A program made the position numbers and the translations under genes. Under the pieces are notes generated by a model that saw only the letters and a list, made by a program, of their open reading frames with translations, was not told the origin of the DNA and made no database searches. Positions 1 to 8,988 of a stretch of 24,470 bases of DNA are shown here, piece by piece; positions within the stretch are counted from its first letter, which is position 1, and each line of letters starts with the position of its first letter. The DNA lies in the NCBI GenBank assembly GCA_001970955.1, contig MPUH01001085.1, forward strand, positions 1 to 24,470, written 5' to 3'. Source of the DNA: Stentor coeruleus (taxonomy: Eukaryota; Ciliophora; Heterotrichea; Heterotrichida; Stentoridae).

Positions 1-620
1 GCTTTCATAGTAAAGTGCAAAAAAAATATGTAATGTGAGTAAAAAACATATTCAAAATGGTTGTTTTTTAGAAGAAAATGATTTTTATTTTTTGAGGTAT
101 AGTTAAGATTATATTGTATGTTAAGGTTATTTTTGTATGGAGTTTTTACATATTGTTTTGGATATTTTGTGGATTAGGTTTTAGTTTGGTTTGGAGGTAA
201 GAAAAAAACTCTAGAAAANTGTGGATTAGGTTTTAGTTTGGTTTGGAGGTAAGAAAAAAACTCTAGAAAATTTTTATGAATTTTTTGACTGATGAAGAGT
301 TGGATGTTGAGATTTAGGGTGTTAATGGGTGTTGGGGTGTTGTGTTTATTTGGTATGGAAATATTTTTTGTAAGATTTAAATTTTTTGATACTTTTGAAA
401 ATTATAGAGAATAGTGGGATTTTGACTGGGTTTTGATTGACAAGAATAGTATCAGGATAAAATCTGTTGTGTTTTATTGAAGGTTTCTGTCAAAATTTCT
501 TAAATCAGACACAAACCAAAATCCCCAAACCCTATCTTTTCAAACCAATCTCATATTCAAATTAAAGTCTCCTCATAAAAAAAACCTAAACTACTAATAT
601 CAATATCCCTCACTCTCAAT
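1..620. other. Non-coding spacer left of the CKK gene
   Basis: I see no gene here on either strand. About 100-480 is T/G-rich on the plus strand (positions 301-360 have 24 G and no C), and about 490-620 is C/A-rich (positions 541-600 have 14 C and one G). The stretch holds the N gap with its duplicate and a G-rich telomere-like patch at 314-344. By analogy with the other spacers, the T/G part is probably the flank of a gene lying just left of the window. Confidence 0.7.
168..270. repeat. 51-bp exact direct repeat flanking a single N
   Basis: Positions 168-218 and 220-270 are identical over 51 bases, separated only by an N at 219. This is the usual look of two contig ends that overlap but were scaffolded with a gap character instead of being merged. 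A real tandem duplication is possible but less likely. Confidence 0.9.
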
Positions 621-2393
621 CTACATCGCATCATAAACCTTATGTACTTTTTTCAAAAACACCGCATCTGTAGCAGCAATAAAATCTTTACACTGTAGCT
701 GTTTAAACTCTTTAGCCCCAGAATCATATCTAAAAAATGCCGTGACAACACTTGGCTCTAAAGTTTCAGGTAAATAATTCGGCCCATAAACTTTATTAAC
801 TTCTCCAGTATTTGGATCATGACTATATAAACCTCTAACATCTCTTCTTGTTGAATCACTAAAAACTATAATAAAATACATAATCTCTTCTAAAGTTTCT
901 ATAATATTAAGAACCTCTTCACGATGAATTCTATTAGGTTCTCCTGCTAAACATAATTGGGATATAGCATTTTTGATAATTTTTCTATTAGATGGTTTAT
1001 TATAAACCAAATTAGGAAGGTTTTTATGTCGACGGTATTTATCTCCTGTTGATTTAGTTTCTTCACGTGTTTTGTGTATGGGTTTTGGGGAATTTCTTAT
1101 ATCATTTTTTAAAGATGGTCTTGGAGATGGTTTTGGGGAAGTTATTGGTGAAGCATTTGTTTTTGGTTTTTCATTTAGCCCGAGCCGTTCAGGCGAGCTA
1201 CCTTTTTTTATGAATCTTTTTTCGAGTTCTTCCATTCTTTTGATTTTCCTTTCTTCCCATTTTTGATTTTTTTTTAGATTTTCTGTGTCCATGACGACCA
1301 TCTCGAGTTGTTCATCGTCTTCGTTGATTTCTCTATTGGCAATTGGAAGGTTTTCTAAAGTTTTGTTGTTTGATTTTTCTTTGTGGCCGATAGTTTCAAT
1401 AATAGCAACTTCTATGTTTTTAGCACCTTTGCCGAATGTGTCAAATGCTTTGTATTGGTCTTTTTCTGAAAAACTTGGGGTGCTGTAATCGTAACTGACC
1501 TGGCTGTCTTCTTGTACTATTTGTTTTTCTTGGTCTTTTAAATTAGAGACTAGTATAGAAGGAAAAGTAGCATTTTTTTGGGATCGCTTTTTAATCCGAA
1601 TGCCTTGGAAATTTGTATTTATTTCAGACAAGGCTTCAGATAGCGCTACAAAGTAATCATTTCTATCAATATTTTTTGCCCTTTCTAATTCTTGTTTAGA
1701 TTGTTTCTGAGCTTCGATTTCTCCTGATATACAGGATAAAATGCTCTGAATACGCATTGATGAAGTTAGCGAAGTGTTAAATTCTAAAGAGTTCTGGTGG
1801 ATTATAATACTAGAATTTGACGTATGGGGCTTTTCATCAATTGGATTAACAGAGACTATAGAGTTGAAATCTATTGATTGTTTTTTTAAAGGAATATCCT
1901 GCTGAGGTTTTTCAAAGTTTGAGGAATTCACAAGATTTTCGCTGGGTTTTACATCAATAGACTTCTTAAGATGATCTATTATTGTGGTAGTTTTTGGCTT
2001 TGATGGGATTACTGTATGATCATAATTTAATACTGGTGGCTCCTGTGCTTTACCATCAATCATTTTCCGCTCTATCAACTCTGAGCCAGATTCTGATTCA
2101 AAATCATCTGCATATACTGCGCTTAGGTTTGAGTTTACAAGGTCTACAGGGTCTTCAATTTTAATTTCTTCTTTAACTAAATCTTCTTTTTTAACTTTTG
2201 TAAGTAGTCCTTTTTCTATTTTAATCTTCTCAATTTCTTTTTTTTGTTTTTCTACTAGTTTAAGTTTTTCCAACTTTTTAGCCTCCTCGTTTTTCTAAAT
2301 ATCGCTTACTCTTCTTATATTTTCAGCGAGCTCTTTTTTCCTCTGTTCAATCATCTCTCTGGCTTTGACAATTTTTTCAGGAGTTCCGCTCAT
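621..2393 (-). CDS. CKK-domain (CAMSAP/Patronin-like) microtubule minus-end protein
   Basis: The spliced product is 585 aa. Exon 1 is 2393-2310 (28 aa, starting MSGTPEKIVKAREMIEQRKK) and exon 2 is 2294-621, separated by a 15-nt phase-0 intron at 2309-2295; the stop is TAG. I chose the ATG at 2393 because without the intron the frame begins only at a TTG codon at 2273. The N-terminus (about 1-55) is a charged coiled coil. A long polar, probably disordered middle follows, then a second coiled coil (about 367-392) and a basic Pro/Ser linker (about 409-452). Residues about 452-585 match the CKK domain, with hallmarks such as YNKPSNRKIIKNAISQLCLA and a nearby GLYSHDPNTGEVNKVYGP. CKK domains of CAMSAP/Patronin proteins bind microtubule minus ends; a cortical role here is inference. 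The calponin-homology domain of animal CAMSAPs is absent. Confidence 0.9.
2295..2309 (-). other. 15-nt spliceosomal intron in the CKK gene
   Basis: The sense sequence is GTAAGCGATATTTAG, in phase 0. The last triplet is an in-frame TAG, so retention would end translation after about 32 codons. Removing it joins an ATG-initiated 28-aa exon to the long frame without a break. An A sits at intron position 10, as in the HDAC intron. Confidence 0.9.
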
Positions 2394-2976
2394 ATTATAT
2401 TTCGTTTATAAATGCTTTTTTTTTTTCTTAAATTGTTTCAAAGCTATAATGTATCATTTGTTATAATAAATAAACAGAATATCGTATTTTAGAATAGGTT
2501 AACTAAGCTTATTATATATGATTGATTTTTAAAAGATTTATATATTTACAGTAGTTTAAATTTAGTTTCAAAGAAAATAGTTGTTAAGATAAAATAGATG
2601 AAAATTTATATTGCTTTTTTTATGAAATTCTTTAAATATATAAGATCGTTGAGTTTATAGAAAATTATTTTTTTAACTTGAACTCACTAATACTGTATAG
2701 CATCATAAAAACTGAATAACCTGATTATAATTGAATAAACTGATTTATATTTAGAAGCCTAGTTTAGTATGGATAAGCTGATTTATGCTGTTTAGATTTT
2801 TATATGTTGCTTAATAACCATATTAATACTATAAATCATATCTAATTTTCAAACCTATAAAACTCATAATCTTATTATATTTAACTATAAGTTTCATTAA
2901 AATATTTTGTCTATAAATTTTAAAGCAACTTATATATGAATCATCACAAATTCAAATAAAATCTTCATCAAAAATC
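2394..2976. other. Spacer between the exchanger gene 3' end and the CKK gene 5' end
   Basis: This is very AT-rich with no supportable gene. It contains three imperfect copies of a 16-bp word of the form GAATAAnCTGATTTAT at about 2713-2728, 2733-2748 and 2771-2786, of unknown meaning. About 2820-2976, next to the exchanger stop, is C-rich over G on the plus strand. Confidence 0.6.
2713..2786. repeat. Three imperfect copies of a 16-bp word
   Basis: The copies read roughly GAATAACCTGATTATA, GAATAAACTGATTTAT and GGATAAGCTGATTTAT. They lie within 75 bp in the spacer upstream of the CKK gene. They may be a degenerate tandem repeat or a regulatory cluster, but chance in AT-rich DNA is also possible. 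Confidence 0.4.
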
Positions 2977-5886
2977 CTAATCATCAGTATCACTAGAGTC
3001 TTCAATATCAGTAATCTTAAAAGTCGATACAATAAGTTGGTTTTCAAATTCTTCTCTATTAACCCTGCTCTTATACTTAATAAAATAACTAGCAAAAGCA
3101 TCAGTAAGATTACGATGTTGCTTCATAACAGCTCCAAAATGTGGAGGGAAAATAAGTAATACAGTATCATCATAAGACTCAATAATTTTCTTACAAGGTC
3201 GTAAAAGAGAAAAAATAGATTTATCTTCTCTTACCATTCCCATAAGAACCAAAGCCCCTCTTCTAAGATTAACAGGAGCTCCAGCTTGTAAATACCAAAC
3301 ATTAGAATTTTCCACAACCCTTAAAATATGTTGACTTGGTGAAGCTTTAAGATCTAAATAATCTTTTTTATATAAAACAATATACTTAGCCGCTTCTCTA
3401 TAAATATCTTGTATAAAGCATTCAGCTTTTAAAGCATTAAATGGTATTAACGCAGCAATAACTACTGAAGTTGTTCTAGCTGATGTAAAATAACTATTTT
3501 GGAAAAGATCAATTAAAGTATAAGCTCCTGCTATATTTGATTTCCGTAATGTATGAGATAATCCATCACCATATTCATGAATAGTCCCACTAAATATCAA
3601 ATAAGCTACAGTAATTGGAGTATCTTTTTCATATAAAAGAGTATTTGGCTGATAATGTTTTTCTTCAATTAAAGGGAGGATTTTTTTTATATCAGCCCAT
3701 GTAGACTTTTTAAATCGGTCTTTAAGCATTTCTGCTAATGATGGGATACGAGGATTAGACATAAAAGTTAACAGTTTAAAATTAGCATCAATCGCTGAAG
3801 CTAAATGCTTATATTCTTGTTGTTTCACAAGACCTTGTTCATGTATTTTCCCTACAAGTCTTCTTTGACTATTTAATAACATAAATGTAGACATTTTAGT
3901 CTGCACATCAGCAATTATCTCAGGATATGAATCTGTTATGTTTTCTTTTATAAACTCTTGACATAAAACAATCTGTGAATGAGCTTCTTCAATAATCATC
4001 TGTAAAATCTCATCATCAACCTCCATATCCATAGAATCAATAATTTTTTCAGCTGAATAATGTGCTCTGACAAAAGTATGGGAAATATCAAAAGCTTTAA
4101 TTACTCTATTGTATATAAGCTTACGAAAAATTCCCCCATAAGCATTATTGTTTATATGGCGTCTATAATATTCCATTCGTTTTTTATTGTAAATATTTTT
4201 CTCAAGATATGGCCAATCGTTCATAGGACAGTATGGGTTATCTAAAGCTTTATTACAAGAGTCCATAAGTTTTAAAGCTGAACTACCACGACACTGACCT
4301 GCTTCGAAATTGCTCCAGTAAACTCTTTTTAATATTGAATAAAATCTCATTCTGAATTCTGTGGATAATTTATCATCAGTAAGATTAAAATGACTATTAT
4401 ACATACATGTTAGATTGTATACAGATGAATCTTGGTTTTTATTAAGTATTTCTTTACCGATATTTGATTTAGACATAACTTCAACTAATATTGTTTTAGG
4501 ACCAGCGATTTCTAATATTTCATTCCATTTCATTAATAAAGTATCAGGCTGTTCAGCAATTTTTTCAATTTTTTTCGTTGTTTCTTGGATGATTGTATTT
4601 GTAACACCTAGTAATATACTTTCTTGAGATAAAGTTAATGAATCCATTTCAAACTTGTGCAAAAAAAACCTTAAAAGTATTGTGTCGAGAAGTATGGATA
4701 AAGCAACAATTGTCATAGTAAAAAAAATTACTGTTGACTTAAATTTGTCTTTTAAACCTTCATCGTTGTATACAATTAATGATAATGCTGAAGATATCAC
4801 ACCTTTAAGTCCAGCAAAAGTTAGAACGATTATTTCTCTTTTACTAATCCCATAGCCAAAGTATTTTATAATCGGATAATGAATTATAATCACAGTTCCT
4901 CTAATTATATGTATAAATAAAAACAAAGCGAAAGCTAAACCGAAATCTTTTATACTGAAATCTGAAAGGAAAGCTCCAAGTTTCATACCAGCGATAATAA
5001 ACACAAGGGCTTGAGTATTTCTAGAAATCATAAACCAAATGAATTTTAATTGCTTTTGAATAACTGGACTAATAAGTATTTTCCCATAAGCAGACATAAA
5101 TAATCCTAAGGTCATAACAGCTAATGCTCCTGAGGAATCAAGAAGTTTATTATCACATACAAGAAATAATAAATATGTTGTAACAAGTGTTAAATTTGTT
5201 TCTTGAAGATAATCATTAACCATTCTTTTTAATGAATATGCCATCGCTCCTGCAAATACTATACCCAAACCAAAACCCCCAAAAACTAGTCTTAGAGAAT
5301 ATACAAAGAGGTTTGATGCATTTTTTGAATCAGCAATACTTTTATATAAAAGTTTATAAATAACTAAAACAGTAGCTTCATTTAGTAAGGTTTCACCACC
5401 AACTAGGGTCTCAAATTTTTCATTTGCATGGACATCTTTGAGTATTGATTCAACTGCAACATGGTCTGTAGCACTTAATATTAAACCCAGTATCAAACTT
5501 TCATCCCATGAATAATCATACATCAGTACATATTTAAATACTATTGCAGTAAAAATAGCTGTAAGAACAACTACTGATGTAGCCATTGGAAGTATTTGAA
5601 AAAATTCTCTTTTAAAAGTGTACCAATCAGTAGCAAATGCAGCTTCGAATATGATAGCAGGTACTATAGCTAATTGTATTATTGGTGAAATAGTTCCATC
5701 TACAAGTGAGACAGTTGAATAAAGGTCAGGAGAAATAAACCCTATAGCTCGGACAATTACTCCAAATATAAGAAGTGTTAAGGATACAGGGATTTTGAGT
5801 TTTTTTCTGATTTCTTGAGCAAATATCCAAAGAAGTAAAGATAAAAAACAATAGAGGATTATGTGAGCAGATACACTTCCAGCCAT
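2977..5886 (-). CDS. Na+/H+ exchanger (CPA1 family) with C-terminal cyclic-nucleotide-binding-like region
   Basis: The product is 969 aa, starting at ATG 5886 and ending at TAG. Residues about 7-410 form a membrane domain of roughly 12 hydrophobic segments with exchanger signatures: ATDHVAV at 139-145, GGETLLNEA at 163-171 and FAGLKGV at 357-363. The cytosolic tail has a helical region (about 410-720) and a cyclic-nucleotide-binding-like fold (about 728-825), followed by a further beta-rich stretch (about 845-935). This layout resembles plant SOS1 and the tail of sperm NHE (SLC9C), but I see no voltage-sensor segment. The expected role is Na+/H+ exchange across a membrane with tail-based control. 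Odd points are Glu170 where CPA1 proteins normally have Asp in the 'ND' pair, His142 where TDP is usual, Lys361 where Arg is usual, and a binding cassette lacking the usual Gly-Glu. The transporter family is near certain; the ligand of the tail is unknown. Confidence 0.9.
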   Translation of the reverse strand: MAGSVSAHIILYCFLSLLLWIFAQEIRKKLKIPVSLTLLIFGVIVRAIGFISPDLYSTVSLVDGTISPIIQLAIVPAIIFEAAFATDWYTFKREFFQILPMATSVVVLTAIFTAIVFKYVLMYDYSWDESLILGLILSATDHVAVESILKDVHANEKFETLVGGETLLNEATVLVIYKLLYKSIADSKNASNLFVYSLRLVFGGFGLGIVFAGAMAYSLKRMVNDYLQETNLTLVTTYLLFLVCDNKLLDSSGALAVMTLGLFMSAYGKILISPVIQKQLKFIWFMISRNTQALVFIIAGMKLGAFLSDFSIKDFGLAFALFLFIHIIRGTVIIIHYPIIKYFGYGISKREIIVLTFAGLKGVISSALSLIVYNDEGLKDKFKSTVIFFTMTIVALSILLDTILLRFFLHKFEMDSLTLSQESILLGVTNTIIQETTKKIEKIAEQPDTLLMKWNEILEIAGPKTILVEVMSKSNIGKEILNKNQDSSVYNLTCMYNSHFNLTDDKLSTEFRMRFYSILKRVYWSNFEAGQCRGSSALKLMDSCNKALDNPYCPMNDWPYLEKNIYNKKRMEYYRRHINNNAYGGIFRKLIYNRVIKAFDISHTFVRAHYSAEKIIDSMDMEVDDEILQMIIEEAHSQIVLCQEFIKENITDSYPEIIADVQTKMSTFMLLNSQRRLVGKIHEQGLVKQQEYKHLASAIDANFKLLTFMSNPRIPSLAEMLKDRFKKSTWADIKKILPLIEEKHYQPNTLLYEKDTPITVAYLIFSGTIHEYGDGLSHTLRKSNIAGAYTLIDLFQNSYFTSARTTSVVIAALIPFNALKAECFIQDIYREAAKYIVLYKKDYLDLKASPSQHILRVVENSNVWYLQAGAPVNLRRGALVLMGMVREDKSIFSLLRPCKKIIESYDDTVLLIFPPHFGAVMKQHRNLTDAFASYFIKYKSRVNREEFENQLIVSTFKITDIEDSSDTDD

Positions 5887-5989
5887 TTATAAGAAAATTA
5901 AATCTTAATACATATAAATTTATATTTTTCTATAGCTAAGATGATGTTTTCTAATAATTAGATTAACATTTTATAATGATTATAGTCAG

Positions 5990-6748
5990 TTATTCGGTTT
6001 GGAACATAAAAAATGGTCCTTGAAGGTCTTTAAAATAAGTCGGGTTATCTTTTTCTACAGCTTTCTGCGGATCTTCTATATTGCTATCATCAGATTCTAC
6101 CATGATTCCTGTAGGAATTCTTATCTGAAAAGTAGCGTTTGGGGGTTTTAAAGATCTATCCTGAGTATTATTTGTCAATGAACTAGCTTCTAAGGTATCA
6201 CATTTAATTAATGGCCTTACAGGAGGAGATGGTAAAGCAGTTCTCCATAATTCTTCAGCATGTCTTTTCGGAGATGTCATTTCAGTTTCTGCCATTGTTC
6301 TTCCAGAAAGAGCTTTTTTCACTGTTATTCCTGTTATTTCTTGATTTAAGATATCGTTTTTACATTTTATCATACTGTTCTCACTTGCAATAATCTCTGA
6401 TGAATTGTCAGGGTTTTGTTCAAGCCGTAAATTTAAAATATCCCCTGGACAAATTCCTAGTTGTTGTAATGTTGCTGTAGCATCACGGATCTCGAGTTCC
6501 TGTCTGAAAATCCCAAATGTGCAAGTTTGTAGGTCGGGCCACTTAGCAATAATTTGTTCTTTTACATCTTGTAGTGGAATAGTCGGTCGATAACTGATTG
6601 AAAATTTCATCATCGGACTTTCACAAACAACACTCAAGGTCTTTTTCCTCTCAGACTGACTTCCAGACTCATTCTTAACACAGTCCACCGTATCTTTCAA
6701 AGTACTCTTATCCTTATCTTTCTTCGACACTTTGCAACAATTTCCCAT
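5990..6748 (-). CDS. Short ubiquitin-like-fold protein with predicted lipidated N-terminus
   Basis: The product is 252 aa, ATG at 6748 and TAA stop. The N-terminus MGNCCKVSKKDKDK has Gly2 followed by Cys4 and Cys5 and then lysines. This fits N-myristoylation with nearby palmitoylation and membrane binding, although position 6 is Lys rather than the preferred Ser/Thr. Residues about 46-110 look like a ubiquitin-like beta-grasp: a KFSISYRPTIPLQDVKEQI strand-helix start, then an IFRQELEIRDATATLQQLGI segment and a GDILNLRL final strand. There is no C-terminal di-glycine, so it is a domain rather than a conjugated modifier. The rest is polar and probably disordered. It sits 103 bp from the exchanger start and 74 bp from the HDAC stop. 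The function is unknown; a membrane adaptor is a guess. Confidence 0.75.
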   Translation of the reverse strand: MGNCCKVSKKDKDKSTLKDTVDCVKNESGSQSERKKTLSVVCESPMMKFSISYRPTIPLQDVKEQIIAKWPDLQTCTFGIFRQELEIRDATATLQQLGICPGDILNLRLEQNPDNSSEIIASENSMIKCKNDILNQEITGITVKKALSGRTMAETEMTSPKRHAEELWRTALPSPPVRPLIKCDTLEASSLTNNTQDRSLKPPNATFQIRIPTGIMVESDDSNIEDPQKAVEKDNPTYFKDLQGPFFMFQTE

Positions 6749-6822
6749 GATTCGATTATTTCAAAATTTATGAAACTATAAACTCAAAAAAAAACTCAAA
6801 AAAACTAAATCAAATAAAAATC

Positions 6823-8043
6823 CTATTCTTCATATTCTAAAACCGTCTCCCTACTACGTATTTTCTCTCTAAATTCACTAGGAAAGAAATCTGGTGGTAT
6901 ATCTTGTCTCTGTACACTTGGTGCTCCTTCTAATCTTCTAATATTTTCTAAACATCTTATCATTGCAGTTTCTAAATAATCCCTTTGATTCCTATTCTCT
7001 AAATTTTTATCAGGTTCAATATGAAGATTATAAGAAGGTCCATAATATTGATAATAATCATTTGATGGGATTTCATTTTCTATATCTTTTCCTAGAACTA
7101 TACCAGTTTCATAAGCCCAACATCTTGCAACATTTGCTACAGTATAACCACCACCTCCAATTACCATCATTGGTAAACCGAATTCTTTCATGAATTTTAT
7201 ACAATGACCATGACCTCGAAGTGTTAGGTTAAATTTACCAAGTTTATCATGGGCTAAAGAATCACTTCCACATTGCATTACTAAAGCATTTGGTTGGAAA
7301 TGATAGACAACTTCTCGCATTATTGGCTCAAAAATCCTTTCATAACATTCGTCTGTCATCCCGGATTTCAATGGGATATTTAAACAATGGTATTTTCCTG
7401 AACCTGCTCCACAGTCTTTTATATCCCCAGTCCCTGGGAAAAAGTTACCGAATTTGTGGAAGGATACAGTCATTACTCGATTTGATGTGTAGAAAGCTTC
7501 TTCAACTCCATCACCATGATGCGCATCTATATCTAAATACAAAACTCTCTCATGATATTTGAGAAGTTCTAATATCGCTAAGACAATATCGTTTATATAG
7601 CAAAAGCCTGAAGCCTCACCTTTTTTTGCATGATGAAATCCCCCTGACCAATTAACAGCGATATCAGCTTCTCCTTGATTTAAGATTTGGGCACAGTCAA
7701 TTGAAGCTCCAGCGCAAATCTGTGAGAATTCAAACATATTCTCAAATACTGGACAATCTTCACGAGCTCGTTCATAATGAGTAAAAAGCCTTTCTCCTGA
7801 AATCTCAGCTTTTTGAAGGAATTTTATATGGTCTGCTGTGTGGAATTGCATAAGTTCTTCTGGTGTTGCATAATGAGGTCGCTATATAGTTTTTACATAA
7901 ACATCCATTGATCTATATAATTTGTAACCGAGAATAAGCTGATGAGTCATTCGAACTCTGTGAGGTTTCATTGGGTGTCCTTGTCCATAATAATAGTTTC
8001 CTATATTCTCATCGTAAAAATATGCGACTCTACGTTCTGACAT
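6823..8043 (-). CDS. Class I histone deacetylase (HDAC1/2/3/Rpd3 type)
   Basis: The spliced product is 401 aa. Exon 1 (8043-7897, 49 aa) begins [20 protein letters not shown], and exon 2 is 7881-6823, with a 15-nt phase-0 intron between. Splicing restores the family N-terminus GHPMKPHR and the junction [12 protein letters not shown]. It removes acetyl groups from histone lysines in a zinc-dependent reaction, expected in the nucleus. Catalytic features are intact: His132-His133, zinc ligands Asp168, His170 and Asp256 in QCGSDSL, and Tyr295 in GGGGYT. The length is near HDAC3 (428 aa) with a short tail ending EYEE. Two residues that contact inositol phosphate in HDAC1/3 differ: Lys in DKLG where Arg is usual, and Ala in [14 protein letters not shown] where Arg is usual. 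It shares a 945-bp divergent spacer with the gene at 8989. Confidence 0.97.
7882..7896 (-). other. 15-nt spliceosomal intron in the HDAC gene
   Basis: The sense sequence is GTAAAAACTATATAG, phase 0, ending in an in-frame TAG. Removal joins DVY to [10 protein letters not shown] and restores a complete HDAC N-terminus that aligns with the family. This is the strongest proof of 15-nt introns in the window. Confidence 0.96.
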
Positions 8044-8988
8044 TATATTTATATATGGATTGTCTATTGAGTTTAAAGCTATTGATTTTAGATGTAATTT
8101 GTAGTTTTTTTTGTAATGAAATTTTGGAAGGTTATATGGTTGGATTTATAGGATTGAATTAACTTTATGGGTATTGTGATTGGGAAAAGTAAATGATTTG
8201 TGGGTAGAAGAGGATTTAGGAGGGGTTTTGATAGAGAAAATAATGATTGAGGTTTGGTGGATATTTTGGTTTGTGGCTTTAGTTTTCCTAGAAAATTTGG
8301 TGTTGAGGGTTATGCTAGAGTGATAATAGATTTTAGAGTTGTGTTAGGATGGATGCTGAGTGGATTATGATTTATATTGGTGTAGGTTATTTTATGGGTT
8401 ATAATTTTAAGTAGTTATTTATAGTTGGAATGGTAGATTAATGAGATTATTATTTAAATTACTTTTTATAGCAGCAAATATAGTTGAATAATAAATGATG
8501 AAGATAGATATATTAAAGAATAACAATATAAAATTATTCTAGTATTAATATAATTTTTCTATAAAGTTTAATGTTTACTATAAACTAATTTCAAATAGTT
8601 GTTTTTATTATATAAACTAAACCAAATTTATACAATCAAAAAGATAAAATCTCATTATAAGTCAAATCTCTAAACTTATCCACAACTAAAGTTAAGGATA
8701 AATTTCGATATAAAAATATCAGGACCTAGCATCAAATCAGTATTTTTCCAATTCAACATCCAATTATAATTTTATAAACTCTTAATACCCTTTCTCACAC
8801 AAAATCTATCTAAAATCAATTTTCTCAATATCATCTCAATACATCCATATGCGCCAATAATAAAAAAAAATCAAGTTTTAAATTAAAAAATCCTCCAAAA
8901 CCATATCAAAACACAAAACACAACAAAAAAGTAATTAAATTCATTCCAAAAATCATAAATTCTTATACTTTATTATAATTATTTAAAT
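8044..8988. promoter_or_regulatory. Divergent spacer between HDAC and the gene at 8989
   Basis: No coding region is visible. About 8160-8460 is T/G-rich on the plus strand (8221-8280 has 20 G and 1 C). About 8600-8988 is C/A-rich (8881-8940 has 12 C and 1 G). The core, about 8460-8600, is almost pure AT. Both genes therefore have a C/A-rich sense strand upstream. Just before the HDAC ATG the sense strand reads TATATAAATATA. Promoters for both genes must lie here, but I cannot name elements. Confidence 0.6.

Noticed and set aside
1072..1488. Two plus-strand open frames (1072-1266 and 1285-1488) opposite the CKK gene
   Set aside because: They are antisense shadows of a gene with a recognised domain, with low-complexity Phe/Ser-rich translations.
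7971..8162. Plus-strand frame over HDAC exon 1
   Set aside because: Exon 1 on the other strand encodes the conserved HDAC N-terminus.
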